DNA of 64,000 nucleotides, taken from the NCBI RefSeq assembly GCF_002198735.1, contig NZ_MWLO01000137.1, positions 1 to 64,000 on the forward strand. The letters are read 5' to 3'. The translations under genes and the position numbers were made by a program. The first letter of the stretch is position 1. Each line of letters begins with the position of its first letter. Source of the stretch: Ideonella sp. A 288 (GTDB lineage: Bacteria; Pseudomonadota; Gammaproteobacteria; Burkholderiales; Burkholderiaceae_C). The notes beneath the pieces are model-generated. The model ran no database searches. It saw only the letters and a list, made by a program, of their open reading frames with translations, and had not been told where the DNA came from. Shown here one piece after another: positions 10,435-24,302 of the stretch.

Positions 10435-11424
10435 ATGACCTCGATGCGGCCCCTGCGACGGCTCGGCCTGGCGCTCACTGCGGCGCTGCTGCTGGGCGCG
10501 GCGCCCGCGGCGTGGGCCGCCACCTGGGTGGTGGGCCCTGCGCCGCACCTGCCCTCGGTGGCCGAGGCGCTGCGGCGGGCCGCCGACGGCGACGTGGTCG
10601 AGGTGATGCCGGGCACCTACCGCGGCGACGTCGCGGTGATCACCCAGCGCGGGCTCACCATCCGCGGCGTCGGCGCGCGGCCGGTGCTCAGTGCCGACGG
10701 CCGCCATGCCGAGGGCAAGGCGATCTGGGTGGTGCGCGACGGCGACATCACGGTGGAGAACATCGAATTCCGCGGCGCCCGCGTGCCCGACCTCAACGGT
10801 GCCGGCATCCGTTTCGAGAAGGGCCGGCTGCGCATCGTGCGCTGTGCCTTCCTCGACAACGAGATGGGCCTGCTGACGGCCAACTTCGGCGACGCCGAAC
10901 TGCGCATCGAGGACAGCGAGTTCGGCCTGGCGCCGCGCCACGCCGGCAGCCTGCACCACCTGCTGTACGTCGGACGCATCGCTCGCGTCGAGGTCACCGG
11001 CAGCCGCTTCCACCAGGGCCACCTCGGGCACCTGATCAAGTCGCGGGCCCGCGAGAGCGTGATCACCGGCAACACCCTGGTCGACGGCCCGATGGGCCAG
11101 GCCTCGTACGAGATCGACCTGCCCAACGGCGGCCGCGCGCGCGTCAGCGGCAACACCATCGGCCAAGGCGACGGCGCCGACAATCTGGTGCTGGTGGCCT
11201 TCGGCGCCGAGGGCTCGGCCTGGCCCGACAGCGCGTTGACGATGGAGGACAACACCCTGGTCAACGAGGCGTCGCGCCCGGCCTGGTTCCTGCGCGTCTG
11301 GCCCGAGCGCCTGCCCGATGGCACGCCGGTGGTGGTGCGGCGCAACCGGCTGGTGGGCACCGGTCGGATGGCCGCAGGCCCAGCGGCCGTGGTGGACGGC
11401 AACCTCACCGTGCCGCGGCCCTGA
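10435..11424 (+). CDS. Secreted right-handed beta-helix repeat protein
   Basis: Exported protein of 329 residues. The signal peptide is about residues 1-27 (LRRLGLALTAALLLGAAPAA, AWA cleavage). The body shows pectate-lyase-like coils: repeated turns such as GLTIRGVGARPVL, DITVENIEFRGA, RLRIVRCAFLDNE and ARVSGNTIG, with Asn ladders, typical of the NosD/PbH1 parallel beta-helix family. No obvious polysaccharide-lyase catalytic residues can be assigned, so the substrate and activity are unknown. The start at ATG 10435 was chosen because the signal peptide begins there; the frame is open far upstream only because of the GC bias. It is divergent from the c'-type cytochrome. Confidence 0.8.
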   Translation: MTSMRPLRRLGLALTAALLLGAAPAAWAATWVVGPAPHLPSVAEALRRAADGDVVEVMPGTYRGDVAVITQRGLTIRGVGARPVLSADGRHAEGKAIWVVRDGDITVENIEFRGARVPDLNGAGIRFEKGRLRIVRCAFLDNEMGLLTANFGDAELRIEDSEFGLAPRHAGSLHHLLYVGRIARVEVTGSRFHQGHLGHLIKSRARESVITGNTLVDGPMGQASYEIDLPNGGRARVSGNTIGQGDGADNLVLVAFGAEGSAWPDSALTMEDNTLVNEASRPAWFLRVWPERLPDGTPVVVRRNRLVGTGRMAAGPAAVVDGNLTVPRP

Positions 11425-11457
11425 ACACCACGCTGTGGCGGCCTCTAAGGGTCCCGC

Positions 11458-11487
11458 TGGTCAAGAAACCAAGGTGTGCGGTATGAT
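11458..11487 (+). promoter_or_regulatory. Candidate promoter of zwf-hexR
   Basis: A -35 box TGGTCA (11458-11463, 4 of 6) and a -10 box TATGAT (11482-11487, 5 of 6) are separated by 18 bp. Transcription would begin near 11494, inside the HexR box and 28 bp before the zwf start codon. Confidence 0.5.
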
Positions 11488-11501
11488 GTAATCAAGTTAC
11501 A
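11487..11501. promoter_or_regulatory. HexR operator
   Basis: TGTAATCAAGTTACA is a 15 bp palindrome with six-base arms interrupted only at the centre. It matches the gammaproteobacterial HexR consensus (TGTAAT-www-ATTACA, from memory). It overlaps the -10 box and the expected start site of zwf, and hexR itself is the next gene after zwf, so autorepression released by 2-keto-3-deoxy-6-phosphogluconate is the likely logic. Confidence 0.75.
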
Positions 11502-11521
11502 TCGACCGCGCGAGCCTGCCC

Positions 11522-12967
11522 ATGTCCTTCGACCTCGTCCTCTTTGGTGGTACCGGCGACCTGACCTGGCGCAAGCTGATGCCGGCACTGTTCCAGGCCT
11601 TCCGACACGGCAAGCTGCCGCCCGGTGGCCGCATCCTGGCGGTGGCCCGCGATGCCCGCACCGACGACGAGTACCGCGCCTTCATCCGCGAGAAGTTCGC
11701 CGACGTCGATGCGCCCAAGCAGCCGCGCGAGGACGAGTTCGCGCGCTTCGCCGAACTGCTGCACTACCGTCGCATGGACCTGTCGCACGCCGACGACTAC
11801 GCCGGCCTGAAAGCCTGGCTCGACGAGCGCGCGGCAGACACCGTGGTGCTGTTCCTGGCCACCAGCCCGCACCTGTTCACCGACATCTGCGCGCAACTGG
11901 GCAGTGCGGGCATCAACGGCCCGCAGGTGCGCGTGGTGCTCGAAAAGCCGCTCGGCCACGACCTGGCCAGCGCGCAGGAGATCAACCGCGTGGTTCGCGC
12001 CTCGTTCGCCGAACACCAGGCCTTGCGCATCGACCATTACCTGGGCAAGCCGGCGGTGCAGAACCTGTCGGCGCTGCGCTTCGGCAACGCGCTGTTCGAG
12101 CCGCTGTGGCGGCGCGAGAGCATCGCCAACATCCAGATCACGCTGGCCGAGAGCCTGGGCGTGGGCACGCGTGGCGACTTCTACGACGGCACCGGCGCGC
12201 TGCGCGACATGGTGCAGAACCACGCGCTGCAGTTGCTGACGATGATCGCGATGGAGCCGCCGCCGACCCACGACGCCGACGCCATCCGCGACGAGAAGCT
12301 CAAGGTGCTGAAGTCGCTGAAGCCCTTCACCCCCGAGAGCGTCGGCCGCGACGTGGTGCGTGGCCAGTACCGCGCCGGCACGATCGACGGCCAGGCGGTG
12401 CCGGGCTACCTGGACGAACCCAAGGTGCCGGCCGACAGCACCACCGAGACCTTCGTCGCGCTGCGCACCGAGGTGCAGAACTGGCGCTGGGCCGGCGTGC
12501 CCTTTTACCTGCGCACTGGCAAGCGGCTGGCAGCGCGCCATGCGCAGATCGTCGTCAACTTCCGGCCGGTGCCGCACCCGATCTTCCCGGGCTCGTCGCG
12601 CGCCAACAAGCTGGTCATCAAGCTGCAGCCCGAGGACGGTCTGGAGCTGCACCTGCTGGCCGCCAAAGGCAGCGGCCAGGGCGAGTTGCTGGCACCGGTG
12701 TCGCTGGACCTGGATTTCGACAAGGCCTTCACCAGCGAGCGCGTCGGTGCCTACGAGCGCCTGCTGATGGACGCGCTGGCCGGCCGGCTGAACCTGTTCG
12801 TGCGCAGCGACGAGCAGGAGCAGGCCTGGCGTTGGGTCGAGCCCATCCTGGATGCGTGGCGCGCCGACCCCAACGGCCCGCGGCCCTATGCGGCCGGCAC
12901 CTGGGGCCCGCCGGCGTCGAGCGCGATGGTGGCGCGCGACGGCTGCAGTTGGGACGAGGAGCAGTAG
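11522..12967 (+). CDS. zwf: Glucose-6-phosphate 1-dehydrogenase
   Basis: Oxidises glucose 6-phosphate to 6-phosphogluconolactone with NAD(P)+, the entry to the oxidative pentose phosphate and Entner-Doudoroff routes. Length is 481 residues. The nucleotide-binding GGTGDL lies at 9-14 and the substrate-binding RIDHYLGK at about 169-176. The C-terminal EVQNWRWAGVPFYLRTGK region is typical. Start ATG 11522 follows the HexR box and candidate promoter. The stop is 2 bp before hexR, so the two genes are cotranscribed. Confidence 0.97.
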   Translation: MSFDLVLFGGTGDLTWRKLMPALFQAFRHGKLPPGGRILAVARDARTDDEYRAFIREKFADVDAPKQPREDEFARFAELLHYRRMDLSHADDYAGLKAWLDERAADTVVLFLATSPHLFTDICAQLGSAGINGPQVRVVLEKPLGHDLASAQEINRVVRASFAEHQALRIDHYLGKPAVQNLSALRFGNALFEPLWRRESIANIQITLAESLGVGTRGDFYDGTGALRDMVQNHALQLLTMIAMEPPPTHDADAIRDEKLKVLKSLKPFTPESVGRDVVRGQYRAGTIDGQAVPGYLDEPKVPADSTTETFVALRTEVQNWRWAGVPFYLRTGKRLAARHAQIVVNFRPVPHPIFPGSSRANKLVIKLQPEDGLELHLLAAKGSGQGELLAPVSLDLDFDKAFTSERVGAYERLLMDALAGRLNLFVRSDEQEQAWRWVEPILDAWRADPNGPRPYAAGTWGPPASSAMVARDGCSWDEEQ

Positions 12968-12969
12968 CC

Positions 12970-13842
12970 ATGTCGATGCTCGAACGCGTGCTGGCCTCGA
13001 TGCCTGCGCTGCCGCCGGCGGAGCAGCGGGTGGCCAAGCTGCTGCTGGCCGACCCGCGCAGCTTCGCGACGCTGCCGGTCACCGAACTGGCGGCGCGCTC
13101 GAACGTCAGCAAGCCCACGGTGGTGCGCTTCTGCCGCAGCGTGGGCTACGACGGCCTGGCCGACTTCAAGCTCAAGCTGGCCGGCACGGTGAACGAGGGC
13201 GTGCCCTTCGTGCACCGGGCCGTGGACGAGGACGACAAGCCCAACGACCTGATCGTCAAGGTCATCGACAACGCCGTGGCGGCGATGCTGAAGTACCGCA
13301 ACAACGCCGCCGGCCATGCCTTCGAACTGGCCATCGACGCGCTCACCCGCGCCGGCCAGGCCGGCAAGCGCATCGAGTTCTACGGCGTCGGCAACTCCGG
13401 CATCGTGGCGCAGGACGCACAGCACAAGTTCTTCCGCCTCGGTGTCAACGCCGTGGCCTGCAGCGACGGCCATGTGCAGGTGATGAGCGCCACCATGCTG
13501 GGGCCTGGCGACTGCGCGGTGGTGATCAGCAACTCGGGGCGCAGCCGCGACCTGCTCGACGCCGCCGACATCGCGCGGCGCAAGGGCGCCACGGTGATCG
13601 TCATCAGCGCCAGCGGCTCACCGCTGGCCAAGCTGGCACAAACGGGCCACCAGGTGCTGCTGGCGGCCGACCACCCGGAAGACTACGACCGCTACAGCCC
13701 GATGGTCTCGCGGCTGCTGCACCTGACCATCATTGACATCCTGACCACCGGCGTGGCCTTGCGGCTGGGCCCGGCACTGCGGCCGATGCTGCAGGAGATC
13801 AAGCGCAACCTGCGGGCCAAGCGCTACGCACTGCCGGAGTAG
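12970..13842 (+). CDS. hexR: RpiR-family regulator HexR
   Basis: Repressor of sugar catabolism of 290 residues. An N-terminal RpiR helix-turn-helix (VTELAARSNVSKPTVVRFCR, about residues 37-56) is followed by a SIS sugar-phosphate-binding domain (EFYGVGNSGIVAQDA; VVISNSGRSRDLLDAA; VIVISASGSPLAK). In proteobacteria HexR senses 2-keto-3-deoxy-6-phosphogluconate. It is cotranscribed with zwf, and a HexR-type box precedes zwf, supporting the assignment over other RpiR proteins. Start ATG 12970 is chosen because it follows the zwf stop; the same frame is open through zwf only as a shadow. Confidence 0.92.
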   Translation: MSMLERVLASMPALPPAEQRVAKLLLADPRSFATLPVTELAARSNVSKPTVVRFCRSVGYDGLADFKLKLAGTVNEGVPFVHRAVDEDDKPNDLIVKVIDNAVAAMLKYRNNAAGHAFELAIDALTRAGQAGKRIEFYGVGNSGIVAQDAQHKFFRLGVNAVACSDGHVQVMSATMLGPGDCAVVISNSGRSRDLLDAADIARRKGATVIVISASGSPLAKLAQTGHQVLLAADHPEDYDRYSPMVSRLLHLTIIDILTTGVALRLGPALRPMLQEIKRNLRAKRYALPE

Positions 13843-13878
13843 CGGGCCGCGCCCGCCAGGCGACAGCCCGTTGTGTGG

Positions 13879-14148
13879 TCAGGCCAGGCCCAGCAGCGCC
13901 TCGACGCCATACAGCCGAGCCAGTTCGCCCAGCTTCGGCGGCGCGCCGGTGATGCGCAGCGGCTTGCCGGCTGCGCGAGCCTGGCGCTGGATCTCGAGCA
14001 GCACCGCGACGGCTGCGGTGTCCAGCGACTGCAGGCCGGAGGCGTCGATCTCCGGCGCAGCATCGGCCGCCAGCGCAGTGCCGAGTTGCGCGAGTGTCTC
14101 GCGCGCCTCGGACATGGTCAGCACGGCGGGCAGCGCCAGCATCGACAT
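13879..14148 (-). CDS. mlaB: STAS-domain protein of the Mla system
   Basis: Small cytoplasmic STAS-domain protein of 89 residues that in Escherichia coli stabilises the MlaFE transporter. The STAS motif is recognisable: APEIDASGLQSLDTAAVAVL, with the conserved Asp-Ser pair, and the C-terminal helix ending LYGVEALLGLA. Start ATG 14148 has GGAGGAG just upstream, 14 bp after mlaC. It is the last gene of the mla run. Confidence 0.88.
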   Translation of the reverse strand: MSMLALPAVLTMSEARETLAQLGTALAADAAPEIDASGLQSLDTAAVAVLLEIQRQARAAGKPLRITGAPPKLGELARLYGVEALLGLA

Positions 14149-14162
14149 CGCTCCTCCAGCCC

Positions 14163-14786
14163 TCAGCTCTTGGGGGCGGCGCTGAGGGACTTGTTCTTCT
14201 CGGCCAGGCGCGCGATCAGCGCATCGAGGCCGCCGGTGCTCAGGTCCTTGGCGAACTGGCCCTTGTAGGCCTCGACCACCCAGAAGCCGCCGACGTTGAC
14301 GTCGTAGATCTTCCAGCCGTCGCCGGCCTTCTCGAGGCGGTAGTCGAGTTGGATCGGCTCGCCCTTGCCGCGCACCTCGCTGCGAACCACGAGGTCGCCA
14401 TCGGTCGCGGCGGTGCGCAGCGGCTTGACGACGACGCTCTGGTCCTTCACCTGCGACAGCGCACCGGAGTAGGTGTTGACCAGCAGGGTCTTGAACTCCT
14501 CGAGCATGCGCTTGCGCTGCTCCGGCGAGGCGCTGCGCCACTGCGGCCCGACCGACATCGACGTCATGCGGTCGAAGTTGACGTAGGGCATCACCTTGGT
14601 GTCGACCAGGGCGCGGATGCGGCCGACATCGCCGGCCTGGATGGCCTTGTCGGCCTTCACGGCATCCATGACCTCGGTGGACAGTTGGCGAACGAATGCA
14701 TCGGCGGCAGGTGCCTCGGCGCGGGCCACGCCGACCAGGCTGGCCATCGACAGGGCCACGGCGGCCATCCAGGTGCGTCTCGACAT
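14163..14786 (-). CDS. mlaC: Periplasmic phospholipid-binding protein MlaC
   Basis: Soluble periplasmic shuttle that carries phospholipid between the outer-membrane MlaA complex and the inner-membrane MlaFEDB complex. Length is 207 residues from ATG 14786, which has AAGGAA upstream and begins the signal peptide (MSRRTWMAAVALSMASLVGV, cleaved after ARA). The MlaC/Ttg2D features are present: YVNFDRMTSMSVGPQWRSAS, QRKRMLEEFKTLLVNTYSG and the C-terminal WKIYDVNVGGFWVVEAYKGQF. A longer ORF to 14855 would overlap mlaA without a signal peptide at its N terminus. Confidence 0.94.
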   Translation of the reverse strand: MSRRTWMAAVALSMASLVGVARAEAPAADAFVRQLSTEVMDAVKADKAIQAGDVGRIRALVDTKVMPYVNFDRMTSMSVGPQWRSASPEQRKRMLEEFKTLLVNTYSGALSQVKDQSVVVKPLRTAATDGDLVVRSEVRGKGEPIQLDYRLEKAGDGWKIYDVNVGGFWVVEAYKGQFAKDLSTGGLDALIARLAEKNKSLSAAPKS

Positions 14787-14851
14787 GTCAGTTCCTTTTC
14801 GTGCGACAGCAGCGTCGCGCCGACCCACAACGCGCGGGCCGGCATTCCGGT

Positions 14852-15634
14852 TCACTTGGTCGGACTGGCCGGTGCGGCCGGTTCGTCGTCTTCGGGCGGC
14901 TCGCCGTCGTAGATCTGGCTGCGGCGGCGCGCCAGGTAGGCATCGCGGACAAACACGTACTTGTCGAGCGCGATATCGTCCAGCACCCTCGACGCGTTGA
15001 GCAATCCGACCCGCGCCGACAGCGCCTGCAGGCCCAGCGCGGTGTTGCGGTCACGCTGTTCGCGCAGGGCGATGCGGCCGGGTGAGTAGCGGTTGTCGAC
15101 GATGCGGGCAGTGCCATCGCGCACGGTGGATGGCCCCAGAATCGGCAGCACCAGATACGGCCCGGTCGACAGACCCCAGCGGCCCAGCGTCTGGCCGAAA
15201 TCTTCGTACGAGCGGCGCTCGAGGCCCATCTCCTCGGCCACATCGAGCAGGCCACCGAGGCCGAAGACGGTGTTGGTGGCCACCCGCATGCCCATCTCGA
15301 GCGCGGGTTGCGGCTTGAGTTGCAGCACCAGGTTGGCGGCGGACCACAGGTCACCGAGATTGCCGAAGACGTTGTTGATGCCCGTGCGGACGATCCGCGG
15401 CACGACGTCGCGGTAGACCTGCGCAGCCGGCTTGACCACCGCCACGTCGACCACCTCGTTGAAGCCGAACACGGCCCGGTTGAATCGCTCCCAGGGGTCG
15501 GACCGGCTGGTCGTGGGGCCGGTGGTGGCGGCCACCTCGCTGGAACTGACAGGGCCCAGCACGGCGCAGCCACCGGCCAGCGACAACGCCAGCGCGGCCA
15601 CCACGAGGCCGAGGAATCGGTCGATGGTGCTCAC
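14852..15634 (-). CDS. mlaA: Outer-membrane lipoprotein MlaA (VacJ)
   Basis: Outer-membrane lipoprotein, usually porin-associated, that removes mislocalised phospholipid from the outer leaflet. Length is 260 residues. The lipobox SLAGGC places the acylated cysteine at residue 23. The VacJ core is clear: DPWERFNRAVFGFNEVVD, YSPGRIALREQ and the GLSTGPYLVLPILGPST block. The start is GTG 15634 overlapping the mlaD stop (GTGA). Placing mlaA inside the mla operon, between mlaD and mlaC, is common in betaproteobacteria but differs from Escherichia coli. Confidence 0.95.
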   Translation of the reverse strand: MSTIDRFLGLVVAALALSLAGGCAVLGPVSSSEVAATTGPTTSRSDPWERFNRAVFGFNEVVDVAVVKPAAQVYRDVVPRIVRTGINNVFGNLGDLWSAANLVLQLKPQPALEMGMRVATNTVFGLGGLLDVAEEMGLERRSYEDFGQTLGRWGLSTGPYLVLPILGPSTVRDGTARIVDNRYSPGRIALREQRDRNTALGLQALSARVGLLNASRVLDDIALDKYVFVRDAYLARRRSQIYDGEPPEDDEPAAPASPTK

Positions 15635-16113
15635 TTGGTGCCCCCGGTTCCGGCGCCGGCATCGGCGGCCTTGCTGAAGAGGAACTGGCTGATCAGGTTT
15701 TCGAGCACCACGGCCGACTGCGTCTGCTTGATGACCTCGCCGGCAGCGAGGTTCTTCTCGTCGCCGCCCGGCTCGAGGCCGATGTACTGGTCGCCCAGCA
15801 GGCCGGTGGTCAGGATCTTGGCCGAGCTGTCCTTCGGGAACTGGTAGCCGCGGTCGATCTCGAGCGTGACCACGCCCTGGTAGGTCTTGGCATCGAGGTT
15901 GATGGCCGTGACCCGCCCGACCACCACGCCGGCCGAGCGCACCGGCGCGCGGGTCTTGAGGCCGCCGATGTTGTCGAAGCGGGCCGTGACGACGTAGCCG
16001 TCGCCATTGCCGAAGCTGGTGAGGTTGGCGGCCTTCAGGGCCACGAACAGCAGCCCGGCCAGGCCCAGCAGCACGAACAGGCCGACCAGGATTTCAATGT
16101 TTCGTCTTGCCAT
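15631..16113 (-). CDS. mlaD: Inner-membrane MCE protein MlaD
   Basis: Single-pass membrane protein with one periplasmic MCE domain that forms a hexameric lipid-binding ring on the MlaFE transporter. Length is 160 residues. The transmembrane helix is about residues 7-27 (EILVGLFVLLGLAGLLFVAL), followed by the MCE core VTARFDNIGGLKTRAPVRSA and the LTTGLLGDQYIGLEPG hydrophobic loop. Start ATG 16113 lies 24 bp after mlaE. Confidence 0.95.
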   Translation of the reverse strand: MARRNIEILVGLFVLLGLAGLLFVALKAANLTSFGNGDGYVVTARFDNIGGLKTRAPVRSAGVVVGRVTAINLDAKTYQGVVTLEIDRGYQFPKDSSAKILTTGLLGDQYIGLEPGGDEKNLAAGEVIKQTQSAVVLENLISQFLFSKAADAGAGTGGTK

Positions 16114-16137
16114 GGGAGCGGCTCCGGATTTGCGCGT

Positions 16138-16920
16138 TCAGGGCGTCGAGAACATCAACGCGGTGAGGATGAAGTCCATGCCCAGCACGGCCAGAGACGA
16201 GGTCACGACAGTGCGGGTGGTGGCGTAGGCCACACCTTCGGGTGTGGCTTCGGTCTCGTAGCCCTGGTACAGCGCCACGGCCGTGCAGATGATGCCGAAG
16301 ACGAAGCTCTTGGCCACACCGTTGCCCACGTCGCGCCAGGCGTCGACGCCATTCTGCTGGATCGACCAGAAGTTGCCCGCATCGATGCCGATCAGCCCCA
16401 CCGCGACCACCCAGGCCCCGATGATGCCGATGGCGGAGAACAGGATGGCCAGCAGGGGCATCGACAGCACGCCCGCCAGGAAGCGCGGCGCCAGCACGCG
16501 GGCACGCGGGTCGATGGCCATCAGTTCCAGCGCGGCGATCTGCTCGCCAGCCTTCATCAACCCGATCTCGGCCGTGAGCGAGGTGCCTGCGCGGCCGGCG
16601 AACAGAAGCGCGGTGACCACCGGTCCCAACTCGCGCACCAGCGACAGGTTGACCACCAGCCCCAGCGACTCGGCGGCGCCATAGCGGACCAACGCGTAGT
16701 ACATCTGCAGCGCCAGCACGAAGCCCACCGCCAGGCCCGAGGCCAGGATGATGATCAGCGAGCGGTTGCCGATGGCGTGCATCTGCACGACGATCAGATC
16801 GGGCCGCCGCAGCGAACCTGGCAGTGCCCGCAGCAGGTCGAGGAAGAACAGCGCGGCGTGGCCCCAGCCGCGCAGCACGTCCAGCGCGCGGGCCCCGAGG
16901 GCGGCAATCCAGTCGGTCAT
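16138..16920 (-). CDS. mlaE: Mla ABC transporter permease MlaE
   Basis: Inner-membrane permease of the phospholipid transporter, 260 residues with about five or six hydrophobic segments. The MlaE/YrbE family landmarks are present: NRSLIIILASGLAVGFVLAL, RELGPVVTALLFAGRAGTS, EIGLMKAGEQIAALELM and the PRFLAGVLSMPLL loop. The ATG overlaps the mlaF stop (ATGA), implying coupled translation. Confidence 0.95.
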   Translation of the reverse strand: MTDWIAALGARALDVLRGWGHAALFFLDLLRALPGSLRRPDLIVVQMHAIGNRSLIIILASGLAVGFVLALQMYYALVRYGAAESLGLVVNLSLVRELGPVVTALLFAGRAGTSLTAEIGLMKAGEQIAALELMAIDPRARVLAPRFLAGVLSMPLLAILFSAIGIIGAWVVAVGLIGIDAGNFWSIQQNGVDAWRDVGNGVAKSFVFGIICTAVALYQGYETEATPEGVAYATTRTVVTSSLAVLGMDFILTALMFSTP

Positions 16921-17756
16921 CGCCCAGACCCCAGGCCGAAGTCATCGGAAATCTCGACCGCCGGGTAGTGGAACTTGACCGGACCGTCGGGTTCGCCGCG
17001 CACGAACTGCCGCACCTCGGGCTCCGTGCTGGCCATCAACTCGGCCGGCGTGCCCTGGGCGACGATGCGGCCGCCCGTGGCCATCAACACCACCCAGTCG
17101 CTGATGGCCATGCACTCGGGCACGTCGTGGCTGATGACGAGCGAGGTGGCGCCGGTGATGTCGTTGAGCGTGCGGATGAGCTTGGCGGCCACCCCCATCG
17201 AGATGAGGTCGAGCCCGGCGAAGGGCTCGTCGTACATGATCAGTTCGGGATCGAGCGCAATGGCCCGGGCCAGTGCGATGCGCCGGGCCATGCCGCCGGA
17301 GACTTCGCTGATCTTCAGCGGCGCGGCACCGCGCAGGCCCACCGCATTGAGCTTCATCAGCACGATGTCGCGGATCAGCGACTCGGGCAGGTCGGTCATC
17401 TCGCGCAACGGGAAGGCCACGTTGTCGTAGACCGAGAGGTCGGTGAACAGCGCGCCGAACTGGAACAGCATGCCCAGGCGGCGGCGCAGACGGTAGAGCT
17501 GGTCGCGGTCGTGGACGTCGACCACCTCGCCGTCGAACACCACGCGCCCGGCGTCGACACCATGCACCCCGCCAATCAGGCGCAGCAGCGTGGTCTTGCC
17601 GCAGCCCGACCCACCCAGCACGGCCGTGACCTTGCCGCGCGCGAAGCGCAGGTTCACGTCGTTCAGGATGCGCCTCCGCTCGTCGTAGCCGAACGTGACG
17701 TGGTCGATCTCGATGAGGGTGTCGGTCTTCAACAGGCGTGTGGCGGCGCGCGGCAA
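16917..17756 (-). CDS. mlaF: Mla ABC transporter ATPase MlaF
   Basis: ATPase driving Mla lipid transport, 279 residues. Walker A is GGSGCGKTT, the signature is VSGGMARR, Walker B is LIMYDEPFAGLD, and the switch region is VISHDVPECM; the atypical EVSGGMARR signature is characteristic of MlaF/Ttg2A. No ATG or GTG lies between the upstream in-frame stop and the domain: the available starts are TTG at 17756 or TTG at 17732, so a rare initiation codon is used. It is the first gene of mlaFEDACB. The 166 bp upstream hold two short inverted repeats. Confidence 0.93.
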   Translation of the reverse strand: MPRAATRLLKTDTLIEIDHVTFGYDERRRILNDVNLRFARGKVTAVLGGSGCGKTTLLRLIGGVHGVDAGRVVFDGEVVDVHDRDQLYRLRRRLGMLFQFGALFTDLSVYDNVAFPLREMTDLPESLIRDIVLMKLNAVGLRGAAPLKISEVSGGMARRIALARAIALDPELIMYDEPFAGLDLISMGVAAKLIRTLNDITGATSLVISHDVPECMAISDWVVLMATGGRIVAQGTPAELMASTEPEVRQFVRGEPDGPVKFHYPAVEISDDFGLGSGR

Positions 17757-17770
17757 CCGCCAATCGGGCG

Positions 17771-17790
17771 ACCGGACATCGTCATCCGGT
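17771..17790. repeat. Inverted repeat upstream of mlaF
   Basis: ACCGGA and TCCGGT arms separated by 8 bp, 14 bp upstream of the mlaF TTG start. It may be an operator or leader hairpin. A second hairpin, CCCGTG-CAA-CACGGG at 17888-17902, follows gltD and lacks a T-run. Confidence 0.35.
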
Positions 17791-17922
17791 CAAAGAAAAT
17801 CATTGTCGCATGCCGTGTTTACCCCTAAGGCGCTGCCTCGCCGGCGCCCGGGGCAAAGAAATGTCAAGGTGCGCACACGGCCTGTGACCCGTGCAACACG
17901 GGGCGGCCACCCAAACTGAACC

Positions 17923-19401
17923 TCAACGCGGCAGGATCGTGGCGCCCATCAGGTACTGGTCGACCTCGCGCGCGGCCTGCCGACCTTCGCGGATGGCCCA
18001 GACGACCAGCGACTGCCCACGCCGCATATCGCCGGCTGCAAACACCTTGTCGACCTGAGTGCGGTAACCAGTGCGGTCGTCGGTGCCGGCCTTGGCGTTG
18101 CCTCGGGCGTCCTTGTCAACGCCGAAGGCCTCGAGCACCGTCGACACGGGGTTGACGAAGCCCATCGCCAGCAGCACCAGGTCGGCCTTGTATTCCTTCT
18201 CGGTGCCGGCGATCTCGACCAACTTGCCGTCCTTCATCTCGATCTGGACGGTGGTCAGGCCGGTGACCTTGCCCTTGGCCCCGTTGAAAGACTTGGTGGC
18301 GATGGCGAAGGCGCGCTCGCAGCCTTCCTCGTGGCTGGAACTGGTGCGCAGCTTGGTCGGCCAATAGGGCCAGGTCAGCGGGCGGTTCTCTTCCTCGGGC
18401 GGGCGGGGCATGACCTCGAACTGCGTGACACTGGCCGCACCGTGGCGGTTGCTGGTGCCGACACAGTCGCTGCCGGTGTCGCCACCGCCGATGACGATGA
18501 CGTGCTTGCCGGTGGCCATGATCTGGCCCCCTTTTCCAGACGGAAACTTGTCGCCGGCCACGACCTTGTTCTGCATCGGCAGGAACTCCATCGCAAAGTG
18601 CACGCCGTCGAGGTCGCGCCCGGGCACCGGCAGGTCGCGGCTCTGTTCAGAGCCGCCGGCCAGCACCACGGCATCGAACTGCGCCTTCAGATCGTCCGCC
18701 GAGATCGTGTCCTTGGCGTCGTTGGTGATCTTGCTGCCCTGGGGCATGGTGCCGATCAGCACGCCGGTGCGGAAAATGACGCCCTCGGCCTGCATCTGCG
18801 CGATGCGGCGGTCGATGTGCGACTTCTCCATCTTGAAGTCAGGGATGCCGTAGCGCAGCAGGCCGCCGATGCGGCTGTTCTTCTCGAACACCGTGACGGC
18901 GTGGCCGGCCCGCGCCAGTTGCTGCGCGGCAGCCAGGCCGGCCGGGCCGGAACCGACGATGGCCACCGTCTTGCCGGTCTTGGCCTTGGGCGGCTGGGGC
19001 GTCACCCAGCCCTCGGCCCAGGCGCGGTCGATGATGGCGTGCTCGATCGACTTGATGCCGACCGCGTCGTCGTTGACGTTCAGCGTGCAGGCGGCCTCGC
19101 AGGGGGCGGGACAGATGCGGCCGGTGAACTCGGGAAAGTTGTTGGTGCTGTGCAGCACCGCGATCGCGTTCTTCCAGTCACCGCGGTACACCAGGTCATT
19201 GAAGTCCGGGATGATGTTGTTGACCGGACAGCCGCTGTTGCAGAACGGCGTGCCGCAGTCCATGCAGCGCGCGCCCTGCACCTTGGCCTGCTCGGCGTTC
19301 AGGCCGATGACGAATTCCTTGTAGTTCTTGATGCGCTGGGGCACGGGCTCGTAGCCCTCCTCGAGGCGCTCGTACTCCATGAACCCGGTGACTTTTCCCA
19401 T
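17923..19401 (-). CDS. gltD: Glutamate synthase small subunit
   Basis: NADPH-oxidising subunit of glutamate synthase, 492 residues, passing electrons to GltB. The N-terminal iron-sulfur ligands lie in [15 protein letters not shown] and CPAPCEAAC, the FAD-binding motif is [18 protein letters not shown], the NADPH-binding motif is [13 protein letters not shown], and the C-terminal FAD contact is [18 protein letters not shown]. Start ATG 19401 begins [12 protein letters not shown], the family N terminus. It lies 120 bp after gltB in the same operon. Confidence 0.97.
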   Translation of the reverse strand: MGKVTGFMEYERLEEGYEPVPQRIKNYKEFVIGLNAEQAKVQGARCMDCGTPFCNSGCPVNNIIPDFNDLVYRGDWKNAIAVLHSTNNFPEFTGRICPAPCEAACTLNVNDDAVGIKSIEHAIIDRAWAEGWVTPQPPKAKTGKTVAIVGSGPAGLAAAQQLARAGHAVTVFEKNSRIGGLLRYGIPDFKMEKSHIDRRIAQMQAEGVIFRTGVLIGTMPQGSKITNDAKDTISADDLKAQFDAVVLAGGSEQSRDLPVPGRDLDGVHFAMEFLPMQNKVVAGDKFPSGKGGQIMATGKHVIVIGGGDTGSDCVGTSNRHGAASVTQFEVMPRPPEEENRPLTWPYWPTKLRTSSSHEEGCERAFAIATKSFNGAKGKVTGLTTVQIEMKDGKLVEIAGTEKEYKADLVLLAMGFVNPVSTVLEAFGVDKDARGNAKAGTDDRTGYRTQVDKVFAAGDMRRGQSLVVWAIREGRQAAREVDQYLMGATILPR

Positions 19402-19521
19402 GATGATCTCGCTGTGTGGTTCTACGCTGTGCGTCGAAGGGGGCACCCGGTCGCCTCGGCGGCAAGATCTGGGTGCGCCCTTCGGGGTTGGCCGCGGCAC
19501 ACCGCAGCCAGGGCTGGACGC

Positions 19522-24273
<4,752 letters not shown>

Positions 24274-24302
24274 GACGCACTCCTTCGCAAAACGGGAACG
24301 GG

